Source: a virus
Direction: 5' to 3' (one strand)
Virus record (IMG/VR): IMGVR_UViG_3300044638_000214
Coordinates: 1 to 26,166 of that record
Length of the DNA stretch: 26,166 bases
Shown: positions 9,661 through 16,259 of the stretch, piece by piece
How the letters are laid out: each line of letters begins with the position of its first letter
How positions within the stretch are numbered: position 1 is the stretch's first letter
Program-made: the position numbers and the translations under genes
The notes under the pieces: generated by a model
Database searches by the model: none
Seen by the model: only the letters and a program-made list of their open reading frames with translations
Told to the model about the DNA's origin: nothing

Positions 9661-10514
9661 TGGCTCCTAAAAAAGGTACAACTAGACCATCGGGAAATAT
9701 TGCTAAAGCACCCGCACCCGCAGCAAAGTCATCACCAGCACCAATAGTAAAAGATTCTAAAGGAAATATTGATCCTAGATATGGGAAAAAAATTCAACAA
9801 GAACAAGGTGTAGCCAAAGCAGTTAAACAATATTCAAGTCCTATTGGGCCAAAGGTACCATCTAATAAAACACAATTGTTGCAAAGATCGCAACAGATGC
9901 GAAAAGAAAATGAAAAAAAGAAAGGCAAAGGTAAAGGCAGTGGTTCGGGATCTGGTTCAAATGCCAATAAAGCCAACCTTCCATTAGACACTGGATTAGA
10001 TGATGATTTAGATTTAGGTGGCAGTGGCGGTGGAGGAGGAGACTATCAAGAATATAGTCCTGTAGCAAGATCAATAAAGATTCCAGATAGAGATGCAATC
10101 ATTGCATTACAAAGAGACGGTGCAGATCAAGCATTAATTACTGCAATATTGTTTGAACAAATAGGAGCAACAGAATTAGTTAAGTTTACAAGAAATGATA
10201 CTATAGATGGACTTAATGGGGTATACGATGTAATATCTAATATATCTGAATTAAAAACTAAACTAGACCCTTCATACTTAATATCAAAACAAAGACCAGA
10301 TGTTACAATTGATAATGGATTTTCTATTAGACTTCAAGACAAATTACCATCTATTGATTATTTGTTTGAAAATGAAATACCAAACTATGTTCATTTTGAT
10401 AGCACAATAGGAGACGGAGGATCTTTAGTTATAGAACTAGATAACTTGGATACCGATGAAATCATAGAGGTAGAAATAGACACCTCTGGTACAATTGAAG
10501 AGGTGAGACAATGA
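9660..10514 (+). CDS. Minor tail protein with long disordered N-terminus
   Basis: A 284-residue protein in two parts. Residues 1 to about 130 are low complexity: Lys/Pro/Ala-rich, then a KGKGKGSGSGSGS run, then an Asp/Leu stretch and a GGSGGGGG run. Residues 140-284 look folded and beta-rich, ending in repeated acidic strands (VIELDNLDTDEIIEVEID). This organisation is familiar from minor tail genes downstream of the hub in actinobacterial phages, but no biochemical role is known to me. It couples to the hub gene by TAATG and to the next gene by a 4-base ATGA overlap. Confidence 0.72.
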   Translation: MAPKKGTTRPSGNIAKAPAPAAKSSPAPIVKDSKGNIDPRYGKKIQQEQGVAKAVKQYSSPIGPKVPSNKTQLLQRSQQMRKENEKKKGKGKGSGSGSGSNANKANLPLDTGLDDDLDLGGSGGGGGDYQEYSPVARSIKIPDRDAIIALQRDGADQALITAILFEQIGATELVKFTRNDTIDGLNGVYDVISNISELKTKLDPSYLISKQRPDVTIDNGFSIRLQDKLPSIDYLFENEIPNYVHFDSTIGDGGSLVIELDNLDTDEIIEVEIDTSGTIEEVRQ

Positions 10515-11620
10515 TTACTAATCAAGGCAGACAAATCGTAGCAAAATATATATTGGGCCAAGCACCATCTTTTGCTTCTTACATAGCAGCAGGTTGTGGA
10601 CCTGAACCACTACTTAACTCAGCATCAGCAAGCATATCGCCAACTAAACAATCTTTAGACTTTGAAATGTTTCGTGTACCAATTATATCTAGAGGATTTA
10701 TAAAAGAAGGAAACGTAGAAAAATTAGTTTTTAAAGCAGAAATGCCAACAGACCAAAGATACCTAATAACAGAACTTGGAATCTTTCCATCAGAAGGAAA
10801 TAGCGTTGCTGGACAATATGATAGCAAACTTATGATAACCTTCACACCTACAGAGCCTTGGGTATATTCAGATGGAGTTAATGCTTCCGCTGTTCAATAT
10901 TCCAATGTTCCGATAGATTCATTAAACAACAGTGCAAGCATAGATGCCTCTACACCAGACGCTTTGTTTGTTAACTCAGACATGAACATATTCGCAAACA
11001 CAGACAGAGCAAATAGATATGAAGCACCAAGATTTTTGAATAGATCTCTTTTAATACACGGAAACTCAGCAAGTATAAATTCATCTTTTGCAATAGCCAA
11101 TAGTGCAAAGTTTTTAGAAAACAACAACGTACTGTTTAATTTTGGACAGAATCTTCCAGATGATGAAATTAAAATAGCATTTTCTGTAATTAGTAAAACT
11201 TATAACAATACAACAGATCCAGATGTTAGAATGGTAGTTCAATTTATAAATAACCTAACAGGATCAAATGTTGAACCACCAAAAGCAACTACAAGCATAT
11301 CTGTATCTGGAGCATCTATGAGTGGTAATAGATATCAGTTAGTAAGTAAAAAACTATCAGAATTTAACAAAGATGATAACTTTTCGTGGGCAAACGTAAA
11401 TCTTATTAGAATATATGTTTCAACATTAATATCTAATGCTATAAGTTCAGATTACTATATCGCTATGGACGGTATAAGATTTGATAACTTGACAAGTGCA
11501 AATCCTCTTTATTCATTAATTGGATACAATGTTGTAAAAAATACAGATGCAGATCCAATTGTAAAGTTAGAAAATACAAACAACTATGCTGAGTATAGAT
11601 TTGGAATTAGTGTTGTCTAA
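10511..11620 (+). CDS. Tail fibre/baseplate-like structural protein
   Basis: A 369-residue protein opening with ITNQGRQIVAKYILGQAPSF, an N-terminus like that of virion-associated fibre and baseplate proteins in which a short helix is followed by an Ala/Gly-rich beta segment. The next part contains the pattern ITELGIFPSEG, typical of phage fibre-attachment domains ("ITELGLF"). The rest is Ser/Asn-rich and beta-predicted with a possible second jelly-roll-like domain at the C-terminus. It begins in a 4-base overlap (ATGA) with the preceding tail gene. A tail-tip or fibre role is inferred from context and composition; receptor specificity cannot be read from the sequence. Confidence 0.75.
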   Translation: MITNQGRQIVAKYILGQAPSFASYIAAGCGPEPLLNSASASISPTKQSLDFEMFRVPIISRGFIKEGNVEKLVFKAEMPTDQRYLITELGIFPSEGNSVAGQYDSKLMITFTPTEPWVYSDGVNASAVQYSNVPIDSLNNSASIDASTPDALFVNSDMNIFANTDRANRYEAPRFLNRSLLIHGNSASINSSFAIANSAKFLENNNVLFNFGQNLPDDEIKIAFSVISKTYNNTTDPDVRMVVQFINNLTGSNVEPPKATTSISVSGASMSGNRYQLVSKKLSEFNKDDNFSWANVNLIRIYVSTLISNAISSDYYIAMDGIRFDNLTSANPLYSLIGYNVVKNTDADPIVKLENTNNYAEYRFGISVV

Positions 11621-12063
11621 TGGCTCAAAAGAATTTATCAAATAAAAAATTCTTTATTCCATTGCCTAAACTTCCATATCCAAATATAGATGGAAAGCAT
11701 AGGGTAAGATTTAGAGTAACGACTCAGGATCGTAATGAGATATCTGAATGGTCCCCCATATTTGTTATGGATAGCCCAAGCCAACAATCTTCGGCATCGG
11801 TATCATATCAATATCAAACCATAGGTCAAACAGCAGCACTTTCATGGCTGCCTAATTCTCAATACAAAGAGTACGACATTTTTATTTCATTTAATAGTCA
11901 GCCACTTTCTTATTTTACAAGAACAGTAAATAGTGGTATAAATGTAAACATTCCAGTAGGAGCAACAACGTTTAGGGCGTGGATACAACTACCTAGTTAT
12001 CCAATACCGCCATCAACTTCTAATTTATTTAAATTGTTTGATACAGGCACAATAAGCCTATAA
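11620..12063 (+). CDS. Fibronectin-type-III-like tail protein
   Basis: A 147-residue protein. Residues about 15-50 (KHRVRFRVTTQDRNEISEWSPIF) match the ending strands of an FN3-like repeat with the W-S-P pattern, and residues 60-125 (TAALSWLPNSQYKEYDIFIS) look like the start of a second FN3-like domain (sxsWxP...YdIfvs). Such Ig-like domains decorate tail fibres and baseplates of many phages and may give weak surface adhesion. It follows the fibre-like gene with a 1-base TAATG overlap. No catalytic residues were noticed. Confidence 0.7.
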   Translation: MAQKNLSNKKFFIPLPKLPYPNIDGKHRVRFRVTTQDRNEISEWSPIFVMDSPSQQSSASVSYQYQTIGQTAALSWLPNSQYKEYDIFISFNSQPLSYFTRTVNSGINVNIPVGATTFRAWIQLPSYPIPPSTSNLFKLFDTGTISL

Positions 12064-12064
12064 G

Positions 12065-12073
12065 TGATATAAT
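12065..12073 (+). promoter_or_regulatory. Extended -10 promoter-like site (TGATATAAT)
   Basis: A perfect TATAAT at 12068-12073 preceded by TGn. No good -35 at 17 bases. It ends nine bases before the ATG at 12083, so a transcript would start at or just before the codon. An SD-like GGAGAG lies between the hexamer and the ATG, so the site may be partly coincidental. Confidence 0.5.
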
Positions 12074-12082
12074 GGAGAGATT

Positions 12083-12511
12083 ATGGGACTAATATCATTA
12101 CCTGAGCGTGGACAACCACTAGACGTAAATTACATATATGAAATGGCCAATCAGATTTATGAATTGCAGAAGGCTACTACTAATACAAGTACAAACATAT
12201 CTAGAATTAATGGTGTAGGTACAACCAATAATAGAGTAATATTCTACGCCAACTCAGTATCAATGACCTATCCAAACGTAATTTCTGGAGAATCCAGAGA
12301 ATTTGAAGCAAGCCTGCAAGGATTTACAACACCACCACAAGTTACAGCAACAGTTTTAAATACAGCGGGTGCTACTTCATCAACCGCTGGTGACAACGTT
12401 AGTTTGGTTTTAACATTAGTTTCAAACGATATTGTAAAAGGCAAAGTTAGATTTGGAACACCAGGACCAATAAGCCTACTTATAAATATTATGGCAATCG
12501 GAATAGCCTAA
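12083..12511 (+). CDS. Small structural protein at end of tail module
   Basis: A 142-residue protein. Residues 1-40 (LPERGQPLDVNYIYEMANQIYELQ) look like a helical, possibly trimerising, N-terminus; the remainder is Thr/Ser/Asn/Val-rich and beta-predicted (VIFYANSVSMTYPNVISG, FGTPGPISLLINIMAIG), resembling small tail-fibre or tail-tip proteins. It is separated from the previous tail gene by 19 bases that carry a GGAGAG ribosome site and a promoter-like TGATATAAT. The family is not recognised; the structural role is inferred from composition and from its place as the last gene before the DNA-metabolism module. Confidence 0.65.
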   Translation: MGLISLPERGQPLDVNYIYEMANQIYELQKATTNTSTNISRINGVGTTNNRVIFYANSVSMTYPNVISGESREFEASLQGFTTPPQVTATVLNTAGATSSTAGDNVSLVLTLVSNDIVKGKVRFGTPGPISLLINIMAIGIA

Positions 12512-12515
12512 AATC

Positions 12516-12524
12516 TGGTATAAT
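12516..12524 (+). promoter_or_regulatory. Extended -10 promoter, probably leaderless (TGGTATAAT)
   Basis: TGG followed by a perfect TATAAT (12519-12524), eight bases before the ATG at 12533. No SD is present between the hexamer and the ATG (only TTTTTCACT), which fits a transcript beginning at or next to the start codon. It sits in the short gap between the tail and replication modules. Confidence 0.6.
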
Positions 12525-12532
12525 TTTTCACT

Positions 12533-12742
12533 ATGAATATAAACGAAGCCTTGACATGCAGTAAGTGTTCTGCTAAAATGTTGGTAGATAGAGTATTTTT
12601 AAGTCACGATCATCTTGAAATATATTGTTTAAGATGTGGGAAAAGAGAAATGTATCACAACCCACAAAAGTTTGGGGAAAGAATAAGATGGATAATGAGC
12701 ATGGAAATGAGAAGAGCAAGAGTTCTCGGGAATCCACTATAA
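12533..12742 (+). CDS. Small zinc-ribbon protein
   Basis: A 69-residue protein with two CxxC pairs, C9/C12 (CSKC) and C32/C35 (CLRC), spaced as in a zinc ribbon, followed by a basic helical tail rich in Arg and Met. It probably binds zinc and may contact nucleic acid or a polymerase, but no specific function is known to me. There is no Shine-Dalgarno sequence; a TGGTATAAT eight bases upstream suggests leaderless expression. The 3' 55 bases overlap the next gene in another frame, and a consensus-like promoter lies inside it at 12551-12579. It is the first gene of the DNA-metabolism module. Confidence 0.7.
   Translation: MNINEALTCSKCSAKMLVDRVFLSHDHLEIYCLRCGKREMYHNPQKFGERIRWIMSMEMRRARVLGNPL
12551..12579 (+). 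promoter_or_regulatory. Consensus sigma70-type promoter with extended -10
   Basis: TTGACA (12551-12556), a 17-base spacer whose last three bases are TGC, then TAAAAT (12574-12579). It lies within the zinc-ribbon gene and would start transcription near 12586, about 100 bases upstream of the HTH gene at 12688. It closely resembles the site at 23617-23645. Confidence 0.55.
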
Positions 12743-13233
12743 AGTCTAGTACCACTATATTTTTTATAAACAATGAGCCAGTAAGATTAATTCACAAAAA
12801 TAAAGCAAGTAATATTTGTAGTTTATATAATTACATTCATGATAAAGAACAAACCATGCTTTATTCTGATTTTAAAAAACATAGAAAAAAAGCCTATTCA
12901 GTTTCAACAACTATGAAAATATTTAAAAGATCCAGGAATCAATTTAGTAGATTAATAAATAGTAAAACAATACCTTCGCCAGTTGGGCTTTCCAAGGGTG
13001 GAGTAAGGGCATGGCAAGTTATGTCATATTATTCAGAAGACGATTTATATAAGATAAGAGAAGCCATGTCTTATATACACATTGGTAGACCAAGAGGAGA
13101 TGGAAGGATCACTCCAAGTAAGAATCTTCTTTCAGAAAGGGACTTGCGTTCTTTATTGGGAAGTGGTATAGTGTTATATACAAAGACAGAGGATGGGCGG
13201 TTCATCCCTGTATGGCAAGAGGAAACGTGGTGA
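12688..13233 (+). CDS. MerR/excisionase-like HTH DNA-binding protein
   Basis: 181 residues from the ATG at 12688; an in-frame ATG at 12625 would add 21 residues but lies deep in the preceding gene and lacks an obvious ribosome site, whereas GGGGAAAG lies a few bases before 12688. Residues about 70-127 have the look of a MerR-like winged helix: a helix-turn-helix with KIFKRSRNQFSRLINSKTIP, a basic wing (GGVRAWQ) and a closing YYSEDDLYKIREA helix. The N-terminus is Ser/Lys-rich. It may be a phage transcription regulator or a replication accessory protein; there is no direct evidence for its target. Its TGA overlaps a candidate GTG start of the next gene. Confidence 0.65.
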   Translation: MDNEHGNEKSKSSRESTIKSSTTIFFINNEPVRLIHKNKASNICSLYNYIHDKEQTMLYSDFKKHRKKAYSVSTTMKIFKRSRNQFSRLINSKTIPSPVGLSKGGVRAWQVMSYYSEDDLYKIREAMSYIHIGRPRGDGRITPSKNLLSERDLRSLLGSGIVLYTKTEDGRFIPVWQEETW

Positions 13234-13436
13234 TTATGTCAGATCAAACAAAAGTATCTGTAACATTGGGATACACACTAAATCTAGGTAATTTTCAAAG
13301 TTTAAGAGTAGATATTGGATGTACAGATTTTATTCGTCAAGAAGAGACTTTAGATTCAGCAATGGATCGTGTATATAAATTTGTTGAAGAACAAGTTATT
13401 GCAAAAGTAGATGAGGCTAAGAAAGAACTAGAGTAG
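13230..13436 (+). CDS. Small conserved phage protein, function unknown
   Basis: 68 residues from a GTG at 13230 or 66 from the ATG at 13236 in the same frame. The GTG overlaps the previous TGA (GTGA) and lies five to six bases after GAGGAAA, so I prefer it; the ATG would have an overlong spacing. The sequence reads VSVTLGYTLNLGNFQSLRVD followed by a helical half ending in FVEEQVIAKVDEAKKELE. It seems a compact beta-then-alpha fold that I have an impression of seeing in other phages, but I cannot name a function. Its TAG overlaps the next gene's GTG (TAGTG). Confidence 0.65.
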   Translation: MIMSDQTKVSVTLGYTLNLGNFQSLRVDIGCTDFIRQEETLDSAMDRVYKFVEEQVIAKVDEAKKELE

Positions 13437-13783
13437 TGTCAAAGCCTAGAAAAGAATTAAAAAATATTTTATCAGAAAAGCCAACATGGGATATAGATGA
13501 GATATTTAAACTATTTGACAAAAGACTAAAAGAAAAAAGCATCTACGATCAAAAGTATAATAAGGGTAAGGCAAAGTTTTTTGTCAAAGAGTTGTATGAG
13601 TCATACGGAGTAGAAGAGTCTAAAGAACTTGTTGAATATTATTTCAAAATATATGACTCCCCAAATTGGGAACATTTTGTAAGACGTTCTGATTCATTTT
13701 ATAAGGCTATGCAAATAAAAAAAGAAGATGATAGAATAAGAGAATTGCTTAGAAAACAAGCAAGGGATTGGTTAGGGAAATAG
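13436..13783 (+). CDS. Small basic helical protein upstream of helicase; possible helicase loader
   Basis: 115 residues beginning at GTG in a TAGTG overlap with the preceding stop. It is rich in Lys, Glu and aromatic residues and appears all helical (DEIFKLFDKRLKEKSIYDQK, ELVEYYFKIYDSPNWEHF). It ends in another TAGTG overlap with the DnaB-like gene, so the two are probably made in fixed ratio. A helicase-loader or helicase-cofactor role is plausible from this position alone. No ATPase motif is present, so it is not a DnaC-type AAA+ loader. No family recognised. Confidence 0.6.
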   Translation: MSKPRKELKNILSEKPTWDIDEIFKLFDKRLKEKSIYDQKYNKGKAKFFVKELYESYGVEESKELVEYYFKIYDSPNWEHFVRRSDSFYKAMQIKKEDDRIRELLRKQARDWLGK

Positions 13784-15009
13784 TGTCTGCAGAATTAGAA
13801 GCCAAGGTGCTTGCTGCCGTATTAAAAGATAAACAGATCCATGTTTTATTACAGGCTAACCCAGATCAATTATTCAGAACACACAGAGATGTTTGGAATT
13901 TCATAAGAGACTACTCTGAGCAAAATTCAGTTGTCCCCACAATTAGTTTGGTAACTGAAAAATTTAAAGACTTGACCCCAGTTGGTGAAGTTGGCAATAC
14001 AAAATATCATCTTGAAGAATTAAGAACTTCATATCTGCAGGATAGTTTAAGTAATGTTTTAATGTCAAGTGCCAATCAGTTGCAAAATAATCAGCCAACT
14101 GAAGCATTAAATACTTTGATATCAAAAACATCTGAATTAAAAAAGATAACTGCAAATATTAGAGACATTGATGCAACAGATATTGAAGATGCATTAGCAC
14201 ATTTTAAACACATTAAGGAGTTAAATGCAAAAGGTAATTATGGTATTAAGACAGGTCTTGCGGGGTTTGATAACTATCTTCCAGCAGGTATTACTCCTGG
14301 TCAGTTTGGCATTCTTCTTGCTTATCCTGCTATTGGTAAGTCTTGGCTTGCACTTTTTATGGCTGCTCAAGCATGGAAGAACGGAAGAAAGCCGTTAGTC
14401 ATATCTCTTGAAATGACTGAAACTGAAGTTAGAAATCGTATCTATACTATTATTGGCCAAGGATTCTTTTCACATAGAAAATTAAGTTCTGGAGAAATAG
14501 ATGAAGAGTCTTTTAATGTTTGGGGACATCAGCACTTAGACAACATGCCACCTCTACACATTGTGTCAAACGATGGGGTAGGAGAATTATCTACTTCCGT
14601 ATTAAGAGGAAAGATAGATCAGTATGCACCAGACATTGTTTTTGTAGACTATATTCAATTAATGCAATCAAATGTTCCAACTGAAAACGAAGTTGTAAAA
14701 ATAAAAAGTATTTCAAGAGAATTAAAAGTTTTGGCAATATCAGAGCAGGTTCCTATAGTAGCCATTGCTTCAGCAACGCCAGACGATGCTACCGACATGA
14801 ATAGTGTTCCAACATTGGGTCAGGTTGCATGGTCTAAGCAACTAGCCTATGATGCCGACTGGGTACTAGCACTTGGTCGTGCACAAGGATCAACAATTCT
14901 AGAGTGTGCATTTAGAAAAAATAGACATGGTTTTTGTGGAGACTTTATGATAGATGTTGATTTTGATTCTGGTAGATTTTTGTATAAAGATTTTGAGGGT
15001 AAATCATAA
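13783..15009 (+). CDS. dnaB: Replicative DNA helicase, DnaB type
   Basis: 408 residues from the GTG at 13783 in a TAGTG overlap; AGGGA lies five bases before. A TTG five codons upstream is possible but lies inside the previous gene and fits coupling less well. Residues 1-125 form the helical N-terminal domain; the RecA-like ATPase domain follows with Walker A AYPAIGKS (180-187), the SLEMT motif (208-212), Walker B IVFVDYIQ (D289), and the late SKQLAYDADWVLALGR and FRKNRHG segments, the latter carrying the arginine finger. It unwinds DNA ahead of the phage polymerase as a ring hexamer. Odd points: Ala replaces the usual first Gly of Walker A, and ASATPDD stands where DnaB normally has a SQL(N/S)R motif. 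Confidence 0.9.
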   Translation: MSAELEAKVLAAVLKDKQIHVLLQANPDQLFRTHRDVWNFIRDYSEQNSVVPTISLVTEKFKDLTPVGEVGNTKYHLEELRTSYLQDSLSNVLMSSANQLQNNQPTEALNTLISKTSELKKITANIRDIDATDIEDALAHFKHIKELNAKGNYGIKTGLAGFDNYLPAGITPGQFGILLAYPAIGKSWLALFMAAQAWKNGRKPLVISLEMTETEVRNRIYTIIGQGFFSHRKLSSGEIDEESFNVWGHQHLDNMPPLHIVSNDGVGELSTSVLRGKIDQYAPDIVFVDYIQLMQSNVPTENEVVKIKSISRELKVLAISEQVPIVAIASATPDDATDMNSVPTLGQVAWSKQLAYDADWVLALGRAQGSTILECAFRKNRHGFCGDFMIDVDFDSGRFLYKDFEGKS

Positions 15010-15017
15010 TTTAGATA

Positions 15018-15023
15018 TATAAT
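15018..15023 (+). promoter_or_regulatory. -10 promoter element, probably leaderless (TATAAT)
   Basis: A perfect TATAAT in the 20-base gap after the helicase gene, with six bases to the ATG at 15030, the spacing expected when the transcript starts at the A of ATG. No SD is present. A weak -35 (TTGAGG, 14993-14998) stands 19 bases upstream. Confidence 0.5.
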
Positions 15024-15029
15024 TATCGT

Positions 15030-15341
15030 ATGTATAGCCACAAGCCTATTAAAAGGTTTGGTCTAGAAGGCGAAATCTACGATGATTCACATATCGTAAG
15101 ACTTAAAGACCAATATGTATTTATGGTTGTGTCCGTGATGAGAAATCATGGATACGTTCCAAGGTACGATATTGACCCAGACTTTACAGTTGGGTATAAT
15201 GGTAAGACGTTTGAATTTCAGTTATCAGTATATGGAGTGTATGTTGGAAAAGAGAGAGCAAAATGTATACTAGGGATAGACAAAAACAAAATAATACAAT
15301 CACATACTACTCAGAAGACCAAGTCAAGCGAAGTCTCTTAG
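15030..15341 (+). CDS. Small phage protein, function unknown
   Basis: 103 residues, beta-rich in the middle (HIVRLKDQYVFMVVSVMRNHGYVPRYDIDPDFTVGY) with a basic C-terminus. No motif recognised. It starts only six bases after a TATAAT with no ribosome site, so it is probably translated from a leaderless transcript. Its last 79 bases overlap the primase gene in another frame, and a good promoter for the primase (15172-15200) is embedded in it. It sits between helicase and primase, so a replication-accessory role is possible, on position only. Confidence 0.6.
   Translation: MYSHKPIKRFGLEGEIYDDSHIVRLKDQYVFMVVSVMRNHGYVPRYDIDPDFTVGYNGKTFEFQLSVYGVYVGKERAKCILGIDKNKIIQSHTTQKTKSSEVS
15172..15200 (+). 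promoter_or_regulatory. Sigma70-type promoter inside the upstream gene, facing the primase
   Basis: TTGACC (15172-15177), a 17-base spacer and a perfect TATAAT (15195-15200). Transcription would begin near 15207, about 55 bases before the primase ATG at 15263. The site lies wholly within the preceding coding region. Confidence 0.55.
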
Positions 15342-16219
15342 CATCTGGCGTAGAAATTCAATATGAGTTAGACAATGATGTAATGATTTTTTGTCCATTT
15401 CACAATAACTACAGATCTCCCGCAGGCGAGGTATCAAAAGAAACAGGATTATTCTGGTGTTTCTCGTGTCAAGAATCTAAGACTTTAGAAGAAGTAATAA
15501 TGCAAATATCTAAGAAGTCATACTTTGAAGCAATAAGAGTTATAGATTCTAATAAAGATGATAGAAACTTGTTAGAAAGATTATCTAGCACATTAGAAAA
15601 GAAAAATGAATTAAAACAATTTGACGAAGAGTTAATAGAAAAATTGTATAAAAATGTATTTGTAAACCCTAGAGCCATAAAGTATTTTGAAGATAGGGGC
15701 ATAACCAAAGATAGTGTAGACAAATATAAACTAGGATATTCAACAACACAAGACATGGTTATAGTTCCAGTTCACTCCCCAGATGGATACTACTTAGGAT
15801 TTGTTGGTAGATCAATAGAAGGAAAAAGATTTAAAAACTCTACTGACTTGCCCAAGAGCAAAACTTTGTTTAATCTTTGGCGTAATAAAAGAGTAGATAA
15901 GATATTTGTAGTAGAGTCATCTTTTGATGCAATTATGATAGAGCAAGCAGGTGGTCATGCTGTTGCCACCCTAGGAGCAACCATATCAAAAGAACAAAGA
16001 AAACTTTTAAAGCAATATTTTAATCAGGTAATTGCTTTAGGAGATAACGATGAGGCTGGTAAGAATATGTCAAATAAACTAATGACAGATCTTGGACCAG
16101 GGAAGTGCATTATTGCAAATCTACCAACAATGGTTAAGGACGTTTCAGATCTTTCAAAGCAGGATTTGAAAAACTTTGTAAATGGATTTGACAATTTAGT
16201 AGTCACAATGCTACAATAG
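15263..16219 (+). CDS. dnaG: DNA primase, DnaG type (zinc-binding plus TOPRIM)
   Basis: 318 residues, about half the length of bacterial DnaG. The N-terminal zinc domain has C44, H47, C66 and C69 (FCPFH ... FWCFSC), the CHC2 pattern. The catalytic TOPRIM part has E218 (FVVESSFDAI) and the D261/D263 pair (ALGDNDEAGKNM). The C-terminal helicase-binding domain of cellular DnaG is missing or very short. It makes RNA primers for the phage polymerase. The ATG at 15263 overlaps the previous gene by 79 bases; the ribosome site is weak (GAGAGAG), but the ten or so residues before the conserved SEDQVKRSLLASGVEIQYEL could be dispensable. It is preceded by a good internal promoter. Confidence 0.88.
   Translation: MYTRDRQKQNNTITYYSEDQVKRSLLASGVEIQYELDNDVMIFCPFHNNYRSPAGEVSKETGLFWCFSCQESKTLEEVIMQISKKSYFEAIRVIDSNKDDRNLLERLSSTLEKKNELKQFDEELIEKLYKNVFVNPRAIKYFEDRGITKDSVDKYKLGYSTTQDMVIVPVHSPDGYYLGFVGRSIEGKRFKNSTDLPKSKTLFNLWRNKRVDKIFVVESSFDAIMIEQAGGHAVATLGATISKEQRKLLKQYFNQVIALGDNDEAGKNMSNKLMTDLGPGKCIIANLPTMVKDVSDLSKQDLKNFVNGFDNLVVTMLQ
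16188..16217 (+). promoter_or_regulatory. Strong sigma70-type promoter for the SSB gene
   Basis: A perfect TTGACA (16188-16193), an 18-base spacer ending in TGC, and TACAAT (16212-16217), an extended -10. It overlaps the end of the primase gene and would start transcription near 16224, giving a leader of about 36 bases to the SSB gene. A small GCTC/GAGC hairpin (16225-16239) lies in that leader. Confidence 0.65.
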
Positions 16220-16246
16220 AATAGGCTCATTTACAGAGCAAATATT

Positions 16247-16252
16247 AAGGAG
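16247..16252 (+). promoter_or_regulatory. Strong Shine-Dalgarno (AAGGAG) of the SSB gene
   Basis: AAGGAG with seven bases to the ATG at 16260. It is one of the two best ribosome sites in the window and fits a protein needed in large amounts. Confidence 0.75.
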
Positions 16253-16259
16253 AAAACAA

